A DNA stretch of 14,423 nucleotides from Anaerolineae bacterium CG2_30_64_16 (GTDB lineage: Bacteria; Chloroflexota; Anaerolineae; CG2-30-64-16). Position 1 is the stretch's first letter. Each line of letters opens with the position of its first letter. The notes below the pieces were generated by a model that was not told where the DNA came from, did no database searches, and saw only the letters and a list, made by a program, of their open reading frames with translations. The stretch spans positions 1,897 to 16,319 of the forward strand of contig MNXL01000291.1 of the NCBI GenBank assembly GCA_001871755.1. Direction: 5' to 3'. Position numbers and translations under genes: made by a program. Below, piece by piece: positions 1-6,375 of the stretch.

Positions 1-84
1 GCCCGCGACGCGCAAGCGCTGAGCAGCAACGAGCCAGCGGCCGCCCCTCCCAGCCCTTTCAAGAAGCTGCGCCGGGAGAGATAG
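1..84 (+). CDS. 3' end of an unidentified gene (27 codons visible)
   Basis: Frame 1 is open from the window edge to a TAG stop at 82-84. It encodes an Ala/Pro/Ser-rich stretch followed by the basic ending SPFKKLRRER. Such a low-complexity, positively charged tail is common at protein C-termini, and the codons are GC-rich at the third position like the neighbouring genes. Too little is visible to name a family. The gene would converge with the polyprenyl synthase at 319-1359. A chance open frame is possible because only 84 bases are seen. Confidence 0.35.
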   Translation, partial: ARDAQALSSNEPAAAPPSPFKKLRRER

Positions 85-270
85 AGATGTTCAGGGGTGA
101 TCTCAGAGGGTTTGATTCCTACCGATGCCATCAGCCACACCCGCCTTTCTGTTTGCTCAATACATAATCCATACTTGCACTCTATATCGCGGAGTGTACG
201 GCAGAAAGGTGGCGGAATCTGTAGGGAACTATCCGGGGGAAGGAGTGGGGAGGGGATGTACGAGGCGCCC

Positions 271-319
271 GCCCGATCGTAAACGGATCGGGCTACGAAG
301 TGTAAGGCCCTACGGGCCT
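271..319. terminator. Two adjacent hairpins between convergent genes
   Basis: An 8-bp perfect stem GCCCGATC/GATCGGGC (271-278 with 286-293, 7-nt loop) is followed 11 bases later by a 6-bp perfect stem AGGCCC/GGGCCT (305-310 with 314-319, 3-nt loop). The second touches the stop codon of the minus-strand prenyl synthase. Neither has a T-run on either strand, so these are candidate terminators by position between convergent genes, not textbook intrinsic terminators. The rest of 85-318 shows no gene, only a weak long-loop inverted repeat at 141-151 and 202-212. Confidence 0.35.
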
Positions 320-1359
320 CAGCGCTCGCGCCCTACCAATGCGTCCAGCAACTCGTCCAGGACTGCTCGCGCTGACGGTTCGGTGGCCGGTTCGGCGGCC
401 TGCATCGCCTGCCGTGCCTCAGCGATGGCGTCCTGCACCCGCGTCTCGGCGTAGGCCCGAGCGCCGGCCGCGTCCAGCAGGGCGAGTATGTGGGGGACGT
501 CGCCCAGCGTGAAAGCGGGTCCCGCGTAGCGCGCGGTCAGCTCCGCGGCCACGGCGGGATGCGCCAGCGCGTAGAGCACCGGCAACGTCTTCTTCTTGCT
601 CAGGATGTCGCCGGCCGCGGACTTGCCGGTCACGGCCTCGTCGCCCCAGATGCCCAGAACGTCATCCTGGAGTTGGAACGCCAGCCCCAACGCCGCGCCG
701 TAGCGCCGATAGGCGTCCACGGCCGCGGGTGGCGCGCCAGCGATCAGCGCGCCGATCTGCGGCGCGGCGGCCAACAACGCACCGGTCTTGCCACGGATCA
801 TCGCCAGATATTCGTCAAGCGTCACCTGCTGGCGGTTCTCGAAGGCCATGTCGAGGAACTGGCCTTCCGTCAGCGCCACGCACATCTCATCGAAGACCCG
901 TAGCACATCGAGGATCACCGGCGCGGGAACGCCGCGCGCGGCCAGCCGGTGAAAGGCCAGATGCGCCAGGCTGAACATCCCATCCCCCGCGTTGCACGCT
1001 TGCGGCTTCCCGAAAAGCACCCACACCGTAGGACGCTGGCGGCGGGTGGCGCCCTTGTCCTCGATATCGTCGTGGACCAGCGAGAAGTTATGCAGCAGCT
1101 CGAGGCCGGCTGCCGCAGGCACGGCTTGCCACGAATCACCGCCGGCCGCGGCGCAGGCCAGCAGGCACAATAGCGGCCGGATCATCTTCCCGGCCGGCGC
1201 CTGGGCCGGCTGCAAATCGGCGTCCAACCACCCCATGTGGTAGCCCATCATGCCGTAGTGACGAGAGACGTCTGGATGGGGACACGCCAGAATGGCCCGC
1301 AACTCGGCCTCGATCCAGGGCAGATAGGTGGTGTACACGTCTGAAAGGTTCAAGTTCAA
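319..1359 (-). CDS. Polyprenyl (geranylgeranyl-type) diphosphate synthase
   Basis: Cytosolic trans-prenyltransferase that condenses IPP onto allylic diphosphates to make long-chain isoprenoid precursors. The GKMIRP substrate motif lies near residue 57, the first aspartate-rich motif is HDDIED (Asp97-Asp101), and the second is FQLQDDVLG with DDxxG at about 232-236, followed by the K-rich segment GDILSKKKT. About 346 aa is normal for the family. The start is uncertain. The open frame reaches an ATG at 1461, but that extension is translated octamer repeat (NLPIYQS units), so I prefer TTG at 1359, just inside the non-repeat sequence; GTG at 1338 is an alternative. No good ribosome site precedes any of them. 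It follows fni on the same strand, as expected for an isoprenoid operon. Product chain length cannot be read from sequence alone. Confidence 0.88.
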   Translation of the reverse strand: MNLNLSDVYTTYLPWIEAELRAILACPHPDVSRHYGMMGYHMGWLDADLQPAQAPAGKMIRPLLCLLACAAAGGDSWQAVPAAAGLELLHNFSLVHDDIEDKGATRRQRPTVWVLFGKPQACNAGDGMFSLAHLAFHRLAARGVPAPVILDVLRVFDEMCVALTEGQFLDMAFENRQQVTLDEYLAMIRGKTGALLAAAPQIGALIAGAPPAAVDAYRRYGAALGLAFQLQDDVLGIWGDEAVTGKSAAGDILSKKKTLPVLYALAHPAVAAELTARYAGPAFTLGDVPHILALLDAAGARAYAETRVQDAIAEARQAMQAAEPATEPSARAVLDELLDALVGRER

Positions 1360-1365
1360 TACCTC

Positions 1366-1445
1366 GGTAGATTGGTAGGTTGGTAAATTGATAGATTGGT
1401 AGATTGGTAAATTGGGAGATTGGTAGATTGGGAGATTGGTAGATT
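1366..1445. repeat. Octamer tandem repeat, unit GGTAGATT (10 units)
   Basis: Ten consecutive 8-bp units with one- or two-base variants (GGTAAATT, GGGAGATT, GATAGATT). It abuts the start of the prenyl synthase and directly adjoins a second octamer repeat. The same unit recurs at 7319-7390. Three units make 24 nt, so on the minus strand it reads as an 8-residue periodic peptide containing NLPIYQS, which falsely lengthens the downstream gene. Confidence 0.95.
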
Positions 1446-1456
1446 GAGTTGACCCT

Positions 1457-1520
1457 GTCACCCTGTCACCGTGTCACCATGTCACCGTGTCACCTTGTCA
1501 CCTTGTCACCGTGTCACCGC
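1457..1520. repeat. Octamer tandem repeat, unit GTCACCNT (8 units)
   Basis: Eight consecutive 8-bp units, varying mainly at position 7. The stop codon of fni (1506-1508, minus strand) lies inside the repeat, so the last residues of Fni (AVTR) are repeat-encoded. Together with the adjoining GGTAGATT repeat it fills nearly all of the fni/prenyl synthase spacer. Confidence 0.95.
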
Positions 1521-2534
1521 CACAATCCGCCCCGGCTCACGCAGAGCGGTGACATCCCCAGCGCCAGCGCAGAACATGGCGATGCGCAGCTCCGCGGTGA
1601 GGTGGTCGATCTCCGCAAGCACCGCCTCGACCGAGAGCGTGGCAGCCTTGAGCAGGGGAGAAGCCACGCCAACCGCGGTCGCGCCCAACGCCAACGCCTT
1701 GGCGACCTCGATGCCGGTGCGCACGCCGCCGCTGGCGATCAGCGGCAGGCCCGGCGCGGCGCGGCGGGCCTGCTCCAGCGCCTCGGCCGTGGGGATGCCC
1801 CAATCGGCGAACGCCCGGGCTAACCGGCGAAGCGCCTCGGTCGGCGCGCGGTGGCTTTCCACCTGGCTCCACGAGGCGCCACCAGCGCCGGCCACGTCGA
1901 GCGCCGCAACCCCGGCGCCGGCCAGTTGCCGCGCCACGCGCTCCGAGATGCCCCAGCCGACCTCCTTGGCGACCACCGGCACACCCACCTCGCGACACAC
2001 GATCTCGATCCTGCCCAGCAACCCCGTCCAGTTCCAGTCACCGCCCGCTTGCAACGCCTCTTGCAGAGGGTTCAGGTGGAGGATCAGCGCATTCGCCTCG
2101 ATCATCTCGATGGCCCGCCGGCAGTGATCCACCGTATAGCCGTAGTTGAGCTGCACCGCGCCCAGATTGGCGAACAGCAAGACGTCCGGGGCCACAGCGC
2201 GCACGCGAAATGTGTCGGCCGTCTCTTCCTGCTCCAGCCCGGCCCGCTGAGACCCCAGCCCCATCGCGATCCCGCGGGTCTGCGCGGCCTGGGCCAGATG
2301 GCGGTTGATCGCGCCCGCGGCCGCGGTCCCGCCCGTCATCGATGAGATCAGCAGCGGGACCTGGAGCCGCTTGCCGAACAAGCTCGCGCTGGTGTCGATC
2401 TTGCCGAGATCCAATTCGGGCAACGCCTGGTGGAGCAGCCGATAGCGCTCGAATCCGTTGGTCAGCCGCGGAAACTGCACGTCCTCGTCCAGATTGATGC
2501 GAATGTGGTCTGCCTTGCGATGGTCGTGGGTCAT
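1506..2534 (-). CDS. fni: Type 2 isopentenyl-diphosphate delta-isomerase
   Basis: FMN- and NAD(P)H-dependent enzyme interconverting IPP and DMAPP in the cytosol. About 342 aa, the usual length. Family hallmarks in order: RKADHI at 6-11, the flavin/substrate loop SSMTGGT at 64-70, GSQRAG at 94-99, HLNPLQE at 153-159, KEVGWGIS at 190-197, DVAGAGGASW at 213-222, and the phosphate-binding SGGVRTG at 268-274. An ATG 12 codons upstream (2570) is in frame, but ATG 2534 has a GGAGG 7 nt before it and gives the typical N-terminus, so 2534 is chosen. First gene of a two-gene isoprenoid operon with the prenyl synthase: isomerase supplies DMAPP, synthase elongates it. The C-terminus runs into an octamer repeat without visible damage. 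A consensus-like promoter lies 90-120 bp upstream. Confidence 0.95.
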   Translation of the reverse strand: MTHDHRKADHIRINLDEDVQFPRLTNGFERYRLLHQALPELDLGKIDTSASLFGKRLQVPLLISSMTGGTAAAGAINRHLAQAAQTRGIAMGLGSQRAGLEQEETADTFRVRAVAPDVLLFANLGAVQLNYGYTVDHCRRAIEMIEANALILHLNPLQEALQAGGDWNWTGLLGRIEIVCREVGVPVVAKEVGWGISERVARQLAGAGVAALDVAGAGGASWSQVESHRAPTEALRRLARAFADWGIPTAEALEQARRAAPGLPLIASGGVRTGIEVAKALALGATAVGVASPLLKAATLSVEAVLAEIDHLTAELRIAMFCAGAGDVTALREPGRIVAVTR

Positions 2535-2621
2535 GGAGCCGCCTCCAAACGGGCCGGAAACTGTGCGCAACTTTCCAATCCGGCCCGTGTTTTCTTCATA
2601 TAGGTCAACAAGCCCGTGGGC

Positions 2622-2650
2622 ATCTTACCAGCCATCACACCGGTTGTCAA
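2622..2650 (-). promoter_or_regulatory. Sigma-70-type promoter for the fni operon
   Basis: On the minus strand TTGACA (2650-2645), a 17-nt spacer, then TAAGAT (2627-2622). The -35 is consensus and the -10 matches 4 of 6. It lies about 90 bp upstream of the Fni start and diverges from the acpP promoter. Confidence 0.6.
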
Positions 2651-2681
2651 AGCGTTCCATCGGGTGCGTTTGTCGCGGCTT

Positions 2682-2710
2682 TTGACACTCAGTTCAAGGC
2701 CTGATACAAT
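2682..2710 (+). promoter_or_regulatory. Sigma-70-type promoter for acpP
   Basis: TTGACA (2682-2687), a 17-nt spacer, then TACAAT (2705-2710): 11 of 12 consensus bases at optimal spacing. Predicted initiation near 2717 would give an unusually long leader of about 150 nt before the acpP ATG. Confidence 0.75.
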
Positions 2711-2866
2711 GCCGGCCGTCATCGATCCGTCGAGCAGCCTTCCGAACCATGCCGCGACCGGGCAGGCGATGCCGAATTCGGCAGCCTTCGGATGGACCGC
2801 AAACGCATCCGTCTTATGGGCCGCGTGCCGGCCTGAGCACACCATTCTTTAGAAGGAGAAAACCGA

Positions 2867-3106
2867 ATGAACCAGGAGATTTTCGCCAAGGTTAAAGAAA
2901 TCATCATCGATAAACTCAACGTCGACCCCGTCCAGATCGTGCCGGAGGCCGGTTTTCGTGAGGACCTCAAGGCCGACTCGCTCGATCTGGTCGAGCTGAT
3001 CATGGCCTTCGAAGAGGAGTTCGGCGGTACCATCTCCGATGCCGATGCGCAGACGATCACGACCGTCGGCGCGGCGGTTGACTATCTCGAAAAGCACAGC
3101 GCGTAA
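2867..3106 (+). CDS. acpP: Acyl carrier protein
   Basis: 79-aa acidic four-helix carrier protein; a phosphopantetheine arm on Ser38 holds growing acyl chains in type II fatty-acid synthesis. The attachment motif ADSLDLVEL is intact (Ser38 in DSL), with the usual acidic helix II (LVELIMAFEEEFG) and helix III/IV region ending in DYLEKHSA. Length is standard. ATG 2867 has AAGGAG 8 nt upstream and a strong promoter farther up. No other fatty-acid genes are adjacent; a MobA-like gene follows beyond a long hairpin. Identity as a general ACP is secure; a specialised ACP cannot be strictly excluded. Confidence 0.95.
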   Translation: MNQEIFAKVKEIIIDKLNVDPVQIVPEAGFREDLKADSLDLVELIMAFEEEFGGTISDADAQTITTVGAAVDYLEKHSA

Positions 3107-3130
3107 GCTGTCTCGCTCGGACCGCAAGCC

Positions 3131-3172
3131 GCGAAGAAGCCCACACCCCGTCCCGGGTGTGGGCTTCTTCGC
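3131..3172 (+). terminator. 18-bp perfect hairpin after acpP
   Basis: Arms at 3131-3148 and 3155-3172 are perfectly complementary over 18 bp with a 6-nt loop, starting 24 nt after the acpP stop. The descending arm ends in CTTCTTCGC and no T-run follows, so termination may be incomplete or the hairpin may protect the mRNA 3' end. The MobA-like gene starts only 28 nt later, so read-through could supply its transcription. Confidence 0.75.
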
Positions 3173-3199
3173 ACCACCCACCGTCACGCCACAAGAGCC

Positions 3200-3838
3200 A
3201 TGTCCATGAGCACACACCCTCTCACCGCGGTGATCCTGACCGCTGGTCGAAGCACTCGCATGGGGCGGGACAAGACCTGGCTGATCTTTGAGGGACAGCC
3301 ATTGGTGCTGCACCTGGCCCGCCACGTGCTGCCCATCGTCCAGGAGTTGATCATCAGTACGAACACGCCGGAGGACTTTGGGACGTTACTAGAAACCCTG
3401 CCGATACCGGTGCGACTCGTCCCCGATCAGTTCCCAGGCGCTGGGCCGGTGGCTGGGTTGCACGCCGGGCTCGACGCCGCGGCCCACGACCTGGTCTTGC
3501 TCCTGGCCGTGGACATGCCGCTTGTCAACCCTGACCTGCTCGGATACCTGGCCAGCCTGGCCCCTGGCTTTGACGCCGTCGTCCCGCAGGTCCCGCACCC
3601 CCAGACGCGCGTACCGGTCCCTGAACCGCTCCACGCGTGCTATCGACGTAGTTGCCTGCCCGCGATCAGCGCACATCTGGCGGCCGGCCACCGCCGGATG
3701 GTCAGCTTCTTGCCCGATGTCAAGACGCGGTTTGTCCCGCCGGAGGAAATCGCGTCCCTCGACCCCGATTTTCTCTCCTTCCTCAACGTGAACACACCGG
3801 AAGAGTGGGAAGAGGTAAAACGGCGAACCCCAAAGTAA
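3200..3838 (+). CDS. mobA: MobA-like molybdenum cofactor guanylyltransferase
   Basis: Cytosolic nucleotidyltransferase expected to attach GMP to molybdopterin. The N-terminal nucleotide-binding signature is LTAGRSTRMGRDK (13-25), in which the usual GG appears as AG; GAGPVAGL at 80-87 matches the xGPLxGL substrate loop, the metal-binding Asp is in VDMP (Asp105), and NVNTPEEW near the C-terminus matches the family NxNTPEDL motif. 212 aa is typical (about 190-220). Two ATGs compete (3200 and 3206) and neither has a strong ribosome site. No own promoter is evident between the acpP hairpin and the start. No other molybdenum-cofactor gene is nearby, so a related NTP-transferase specificity is possible. 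Confidence 0.85.
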   Translation: MSMSTHPLTAVILTAGRSTRMGRDKTWLIFEGQPLVLHLARHVLPIVQELIISTNTPEDFGTLLETLPIPVRLVPDQFPGAGPVAGLHAGLDAAAHDLVLLLAVDMPLVNPDLLGYLASLAPGFDAVVPQVPHPQTRVPVPEPLHACYRRSCLPAISAHLAAGHRRMVSFLPDVKTRFVPPEEIASLDPDFLSFLNVNTPEEWEEVKRRTPK

Positions 3839-4016
3839 CGAGACGATGGGAACAAGGCGTGAAACAGCACTCCGACGTCCCACGTAGCTTCGGAAGCAGT
3901 AACCATGCCTGGTTGGAGCACCCTGAATAACGAAATGGAACTGGCACGGTCACAGACCAGCCAGAGCGCTCATTTTCGAGGCAGGAGCAATCCAGGATTC
4001 ACGGCCGCACGACGAT

Positions 4017-4045
4017 TTGGTTTTCCCCTGATTCAGCAGTATACT
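4017..4045 (+). promoter_or_regulatory. Promoter of the RHH-HNH gene pair
   Basis: TTGGTT (4017-4022), a 17-nt spacer, then TATACT (4040-4045). The -10 matches 5 of 6, the -35 is weaker. Predicted initiation near 4052 gives a 30-nt leader to the ATG at 4082. The 243 bp between mobA and 4082 contain nothing else I can support. Confidence 0.55.
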
Positions 4046-4081
4046 TCAGGTGGTGAGAATCCAGGCAAGCAGGAGCCCCCG

Positions 4082-4513
4082 ATGACGGTCCAAACGATTA
4101 CCCTGAACGTGCCAGAAACGCTTTACAAGCAGTTAGAGGCACAGGCGCGGGCGGCAGCACGCTCGTTAGAAGAGGTTGCAACCCAGACCCTGGCGCGCAA
4201 TCTGCCGCCACCGGTAGAGGATGACCTGTCCCCCGCCATGCGGGCTGAGCTGAACGCCATGAAACGTCTGTCTGACGAGAGCCTGTGGCAAATTGCTGAG
4301 AGCACCGTGAACCCCGACAAGGTAGCGCTCTATGACGTGCTTTTGGAGCGGCTACATGCCGATGCTCTCACCCCTGAAGGTCAAGAATGGCTGGACCGCC
4401 TGCGCGAAGAGGCCGACGCGCTGATGCTGCGCAAAGCCCATGCATATGCATTGCTCCAGAGTCGCGGACGTAAGCTGCCCTCCCTCGAAGCACTCCACGC
4501 ACAGACGCGATGA
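4082..4513 (+). CDS. Ribbon-helix-helix-like protein paired with an HNH nuclease
   Basis: 143 aa. The N-terminus (TVQTITLNVPETLYKQLEAQ, then two helical segments to about residue 45) has the strand-helix-helix pattern of MetJ/Arc/CopG-type DNA-binding folds, with ITLNVPETL as the usual beta-strand. The remaining roughly 95 residues are charged and helical with no recognised domain. The open frame extends to ATG 3905, but ATG 4082 has AGGAG 6 nt upstream, gives a normal N-terminus and lies after the promoter. It overlaps the HNH gene by ATGA (4510-4513), implying translational coupling. Layout resembles an antitoxin/regulator before an effector, but that role is inference. Confidence 0.75.
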   Translation: MTVQTITLNVPETLYKQLEAQARAAARSLEEVATQTLARNLPPPVEDDLSPAMRAELNAMKRLSDESLWQIAESTVNPDKVALYDVLLERLHADALTPEGQEWLDRLREEADALMLRKAHAYALLQSRGRKLPSLEALHAQTR

Positions 4514-4938
4514 CGCAAACATGGATTTCGCCCGATTTGCGCCGCCAGATCACTGAAGACGCCGGCCACCGCTGCGGGTACTGCCTTTCAGACGAAGTAC
4601 TAACCGGCATTCCGCTAAGCGTCGACCACCTTGTTCCGATCGCCGCTGGTGGTCTGACAGTCCGCGACAACTTGTGGTTGGCCTGCCGGCCATGCAACGA
4701 GTTCAAAGGCGTTCAGACTCACGCCAGGGACCCGGAAACCCTCGAGATGGTCCCGCTATTTCATCCCCGCGCGCAAGAGTGGTATACACATTTCACGTGG
4801 AGCGCTGACAAGACGTACATTGTCGGACTTACCCCCACCGGTCGGGCAACGGTGGCGACTTTGCAGCTCAATCGCCCGATGCTGGTCCGAGCGCGTCGTC
4901 GTTGGATTCTTGCTGGTTGGCACCCACCTCAGGAGTAA
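4510..4938 (+). CDS. HNH endonuclease
   Basis: 142 aa, compact zinc-containing HNH nuclease. Two CxxC knuckles (Cys22/Cys25 and Cys59/Cys62) hold the structural metal; the catalytic core reads VDHLVPIAAGG (Asp39-His40), RDNLW (Asn54) and CRPCNEFKG (Asn63, Lys66). These match the HNH/McrA-like family that cuts double-stranded DNA. The approximately 75-residue C-terminal part (HPRAQEW onward) is typical of small stand-alone HNH proteins and may help recognise DNA. The start codon overlaps the preceding stop, so it is co-translated with the RHH-like partner. No intein, phage terminase or restriction methylase accompanies it. Substrate and biological role are unknown; toxin-like or defence function is a guess from the pairing. 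Confidence 0.85.
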   Translation: MTQTWISPDLRRQITEDAGHRCGYCLSDEVLTGIPLSVDHLVPIAAGGLTVRDNLWLACRPCNEFKGVQTHARDPETLEMVPLFHPRAQEWYTHFTWSADKTYIVGLTPTGRATVATLQLNRPMLVRARRRWILAGWHPPQE

Positions 4939-4951
4939 ACTGACACGTCCG

Positions 4952-4992
4952 TCCGCCCCGCCTTCCCCAGCTTTACGTTTCACGTTTTGCGC
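4952..4992. repeat. Spacer repeat copy A with heptamer units TTTACGT
   Basis: 4952-4980 is identical over 29 nt to 5447-5475. It includes CCTTCCCCAGC and continues into three heptamers (TTTACGT, TTCACGT, TTTGCGC; 4972-4992). It sits just after the 3' end of the 149-aa minus-strand gene, between it and the convergent HNH gene, with no terminator hairpin. Confidence 0.9.
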
Positions 4993-4997
4993 CACCC

Positions 4998-5447
4998 CTA
5001 CCGTCCCTTTATCCCCATCAGCGTGATGCCCTGTGCAAAAACGTGCAACAACGCCTCGGCGTACGCCTCGGACGCGCTCGGCGCGTGAAACGCCAGAGCC
5101 TGCTCGTCGAACTCGAACCGGCAGGTGTAGGTCCCGTCGATGTAGAGCAGATCGTACACGGTGGCGCCATGCGCGGCCAACGCATCTTGCAGCAGCGTGC
5201 GCAACTGCCCCTCATCGGGCAGCCAGATCGTCTCGCCCAAATACAGGTAGTCCAGCGCCCACTCGGGCGTCCCGTGAAAAGTCACCGCGGGCGCCCCGCC
5301 CAACACCTCGATGATCGCCGCCATGTCGTTGATGACAAACGTGTGATCATCCAGGCCCCGGTCAGGAATCGCAAAACGGTCCCCTTGCGCCGGTTGCCAC
5401 GCCAGGCCAGCATCCCTCAACTTGCGCGCCGTTTCCAGACTGATCAT
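4998..5447 (-). CDS. Unrecognised 149-aa protein with a MalG-like C-terminal tail
   Basis: Soluble-looking protein of 149 aa with no signal peptide or membrane segment. It starts MISLETARKLRDAGL and contains the motifs AIPDRGLDDHTFVIND and PEWALDYLYLGETIWLP; the centre and end are mixed alpha/beta. It resembles a conserved small-protein family that I cannot assign a function. ATG 5447 is chosen because residues upstream of it are translated heptamer repeat (frame open to 5492). The last residues, QGITLMGIKGR, closely match QGITLTGMGGR at the C-terminus of the upstream permease, an unexpected similarity for a non-membrane protein that points to a recombination-derived 3' end. The gene is last in the transporter cluster and lies between two copies of the same spacer. 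Confidence 0.7.
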   Translation of the reverse strand: MISLETARKLRDAGLAWQPAQGDRFAIPDRGLDDHTFVINDMAAIIEVLGGAPAVTFHGTPEWALDYLYLGETIWLPDEGQLRTLLQDALAAHGATVYDLLYIDGTYTCRFEFDEQALAFHAPSASEAYAEALLHVFAQGITLMGIKGR

Positions 5448-5508
5448 CCGCCCCGCCTTCCCCAGCTTTACGTTTTTCGTTTTACGTTTCACGTTTTACG
5501 CTTTACGC
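5447..5508. repeat. Spacer repeat copy B with heptamer units TTTACGT
   Basis: The first 29 nt are identical to copy A at 4952-4980. Six heptamers follow from 5467: TTTACGT, TTTTCGT, TTTACGT, TTCACGT, TTTACGC, TTTACGC. It fills the 64-nt gap between the permease stop (5512) and the start codon of the 149-aa gene, whose first base is the edge of the repeat. Confidence 0.9.
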
Positions 5509-5511
5509 CCC

Positions 5512-6375
5512 CTACCTCCCCCCCATCCCCGTCAGCGTAATGCCCTGGATGAACGTCTTCTGGGCCAGCAGGTAGATGACCAGCACCGGCAACAGGGCGA
5601 TCATCGAGCCGGCCATCAGCAGGTTCCACGCGGTGCCGTACTGTCCCACGAAGTAGGAGAGACCGATGGGAATCGTCCGCATTTGATCGCTGCCGGTCAC
5701 GACCAGCGGCCAGAGGAAGTCGTTCCAGGTGGCCTGAAAGGTGAAGACGGCCAGCGCCACCATCACCGGCCAGCTCAGCGGCACGATCACCTGCCACCAG
5801 ATGCGCAGGCTGCCGGCGCCGTCCATGCGCGCGGCCTCGTCCATCTCCAACGGGATGCCGCGGTAGTACTGGCGCAGCAGAAAGGTGCTCAGCGCACCGA
5901 AGAGCGCCGGGACAATCAGCGCCATGTACGTATCATACCAGCCCAGGCTTCTGATGATGAGGAAATTTGGGATCAACGTCACCTGGGCCGGGATCATGAG
6001 GGTGGCCAGGTAGAGCAGGAAAAGCGGCTCGCGGCCCCGGAACCGCAACCGTGCAAAGGCAAAAGCAGCCAGCGATGAGATCAAGATCTGCAAGGCCGTG
6101 ACTGTGACGGTCACAATGGTGCTGTTGAAGATGTAGCGGCCGAACGGGATCACGCGAAACGTTTCCACGTAGTTGCGCAGCGTGATCTGGTCAAGCGGGA
6201 AGCGCCGGGAGAGAAATGCCTCGTTGGGCCACAGCGACACCACGAGCATCACGAGGAACGGCGCCAGCATAACGACGCTGCCACCGATCAAGGCCGCATA
6301 CAAGGCGCCTTGACGAGTCAGAGGCACGCGCGCTTCACGTTCCCCGCTCCACGCTCCACACTCACTCTGTCTCAT
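5512..6375 (-). CDS. Carbohydrate ABC transporter permease, MalG/UgpE type
   Basis: 287-aa inner-membrane permease of the CUT1 sugar-importer class. First membrane helix at about residues 25-48, then a periplasmic loop beginning near NYVETF, and the remaining five helices. The cytoplasmic EAA loop (about 180-201: EAARMDGAGSLRIWWQVIVP) contacts the ATPase. The C-terminus GITLTGMGGR is the conserved MalG-type ending. ATG 6375 overlaps the preceding permease stop by 14 nt, suggesting coupling, but residues 2-16 come from a heptamer-like stretch (GCTCCAC units at 6332-6366), so GTG 6327 is a plausible alternative start. It pairs with the permease at 6362-7309 and the binding protein at 7483-8820. 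No ATP-binding subunit is present, as often seen where a shared MsmK/UgpC-like ATPase serves several importers. Confidence 0.92.
   Translation of the reverse strand: MRQSECGAWSGEREARVPLTRQGALYAALIGGSVVMLAPFLVMLVVSLWPNEAFLSRRFPLDQITLRNYVETFRVIPFGRYIFNSTIVTVTVTALQILISSLAAFAFARLRFRGREPLFLLYLATLMIPAQVTLIPNFLIIRSLGWYDTYMALIVPALFGALSTFLLRQYYRGIPLEMDEAARMDGAGSLRIWWQVIVPLSWPVMVALAVFTFQATWNDFLWPLVVTGSDQMRTIPIGLSYFVGQYGTAWNLLMAGSMIALLPVLVIYLLAQKTFIQGITLTGMGGR

Larger units (their letters stand above)
2535..2866. other. Divergent intergenic region between fni and acpP
   Basis: 332 bp without a convincing gene. It holds two back-to-back promoters (minus at 2622-2650, plus at 2682-2710) and a roughly 150-nt acpP leader with no recognised riboswitch. 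TGTCAAAGC at 2645-2653 and GCTTTTGACA at 2678-2687 form an imperfect dyad that contains both -35 boxes. Short open frames here lack ribosome sites and recognisable domains. Confidence 0.7.

Noticed and set aside
1366..1520. CRISPR array
   Set aside because: The repeats are contiguous 8-bp units with no unique spacers and no cas genes; simple tandem arrays.
2531..2845. 104-codon minus-strand frame upstream of fni
   Set aside because: It spans the divergent promoter region and overlaps the Fni start, has no ribosome site and no recognisable sequence.
4972..5508. Insertion sequence flanking the 149-aa gene
   Set aside because: There is no transposase, no terminal inverted repeats, and the direct repeats include permease coding sequence, which fits duplication or recombination better than an IS element.
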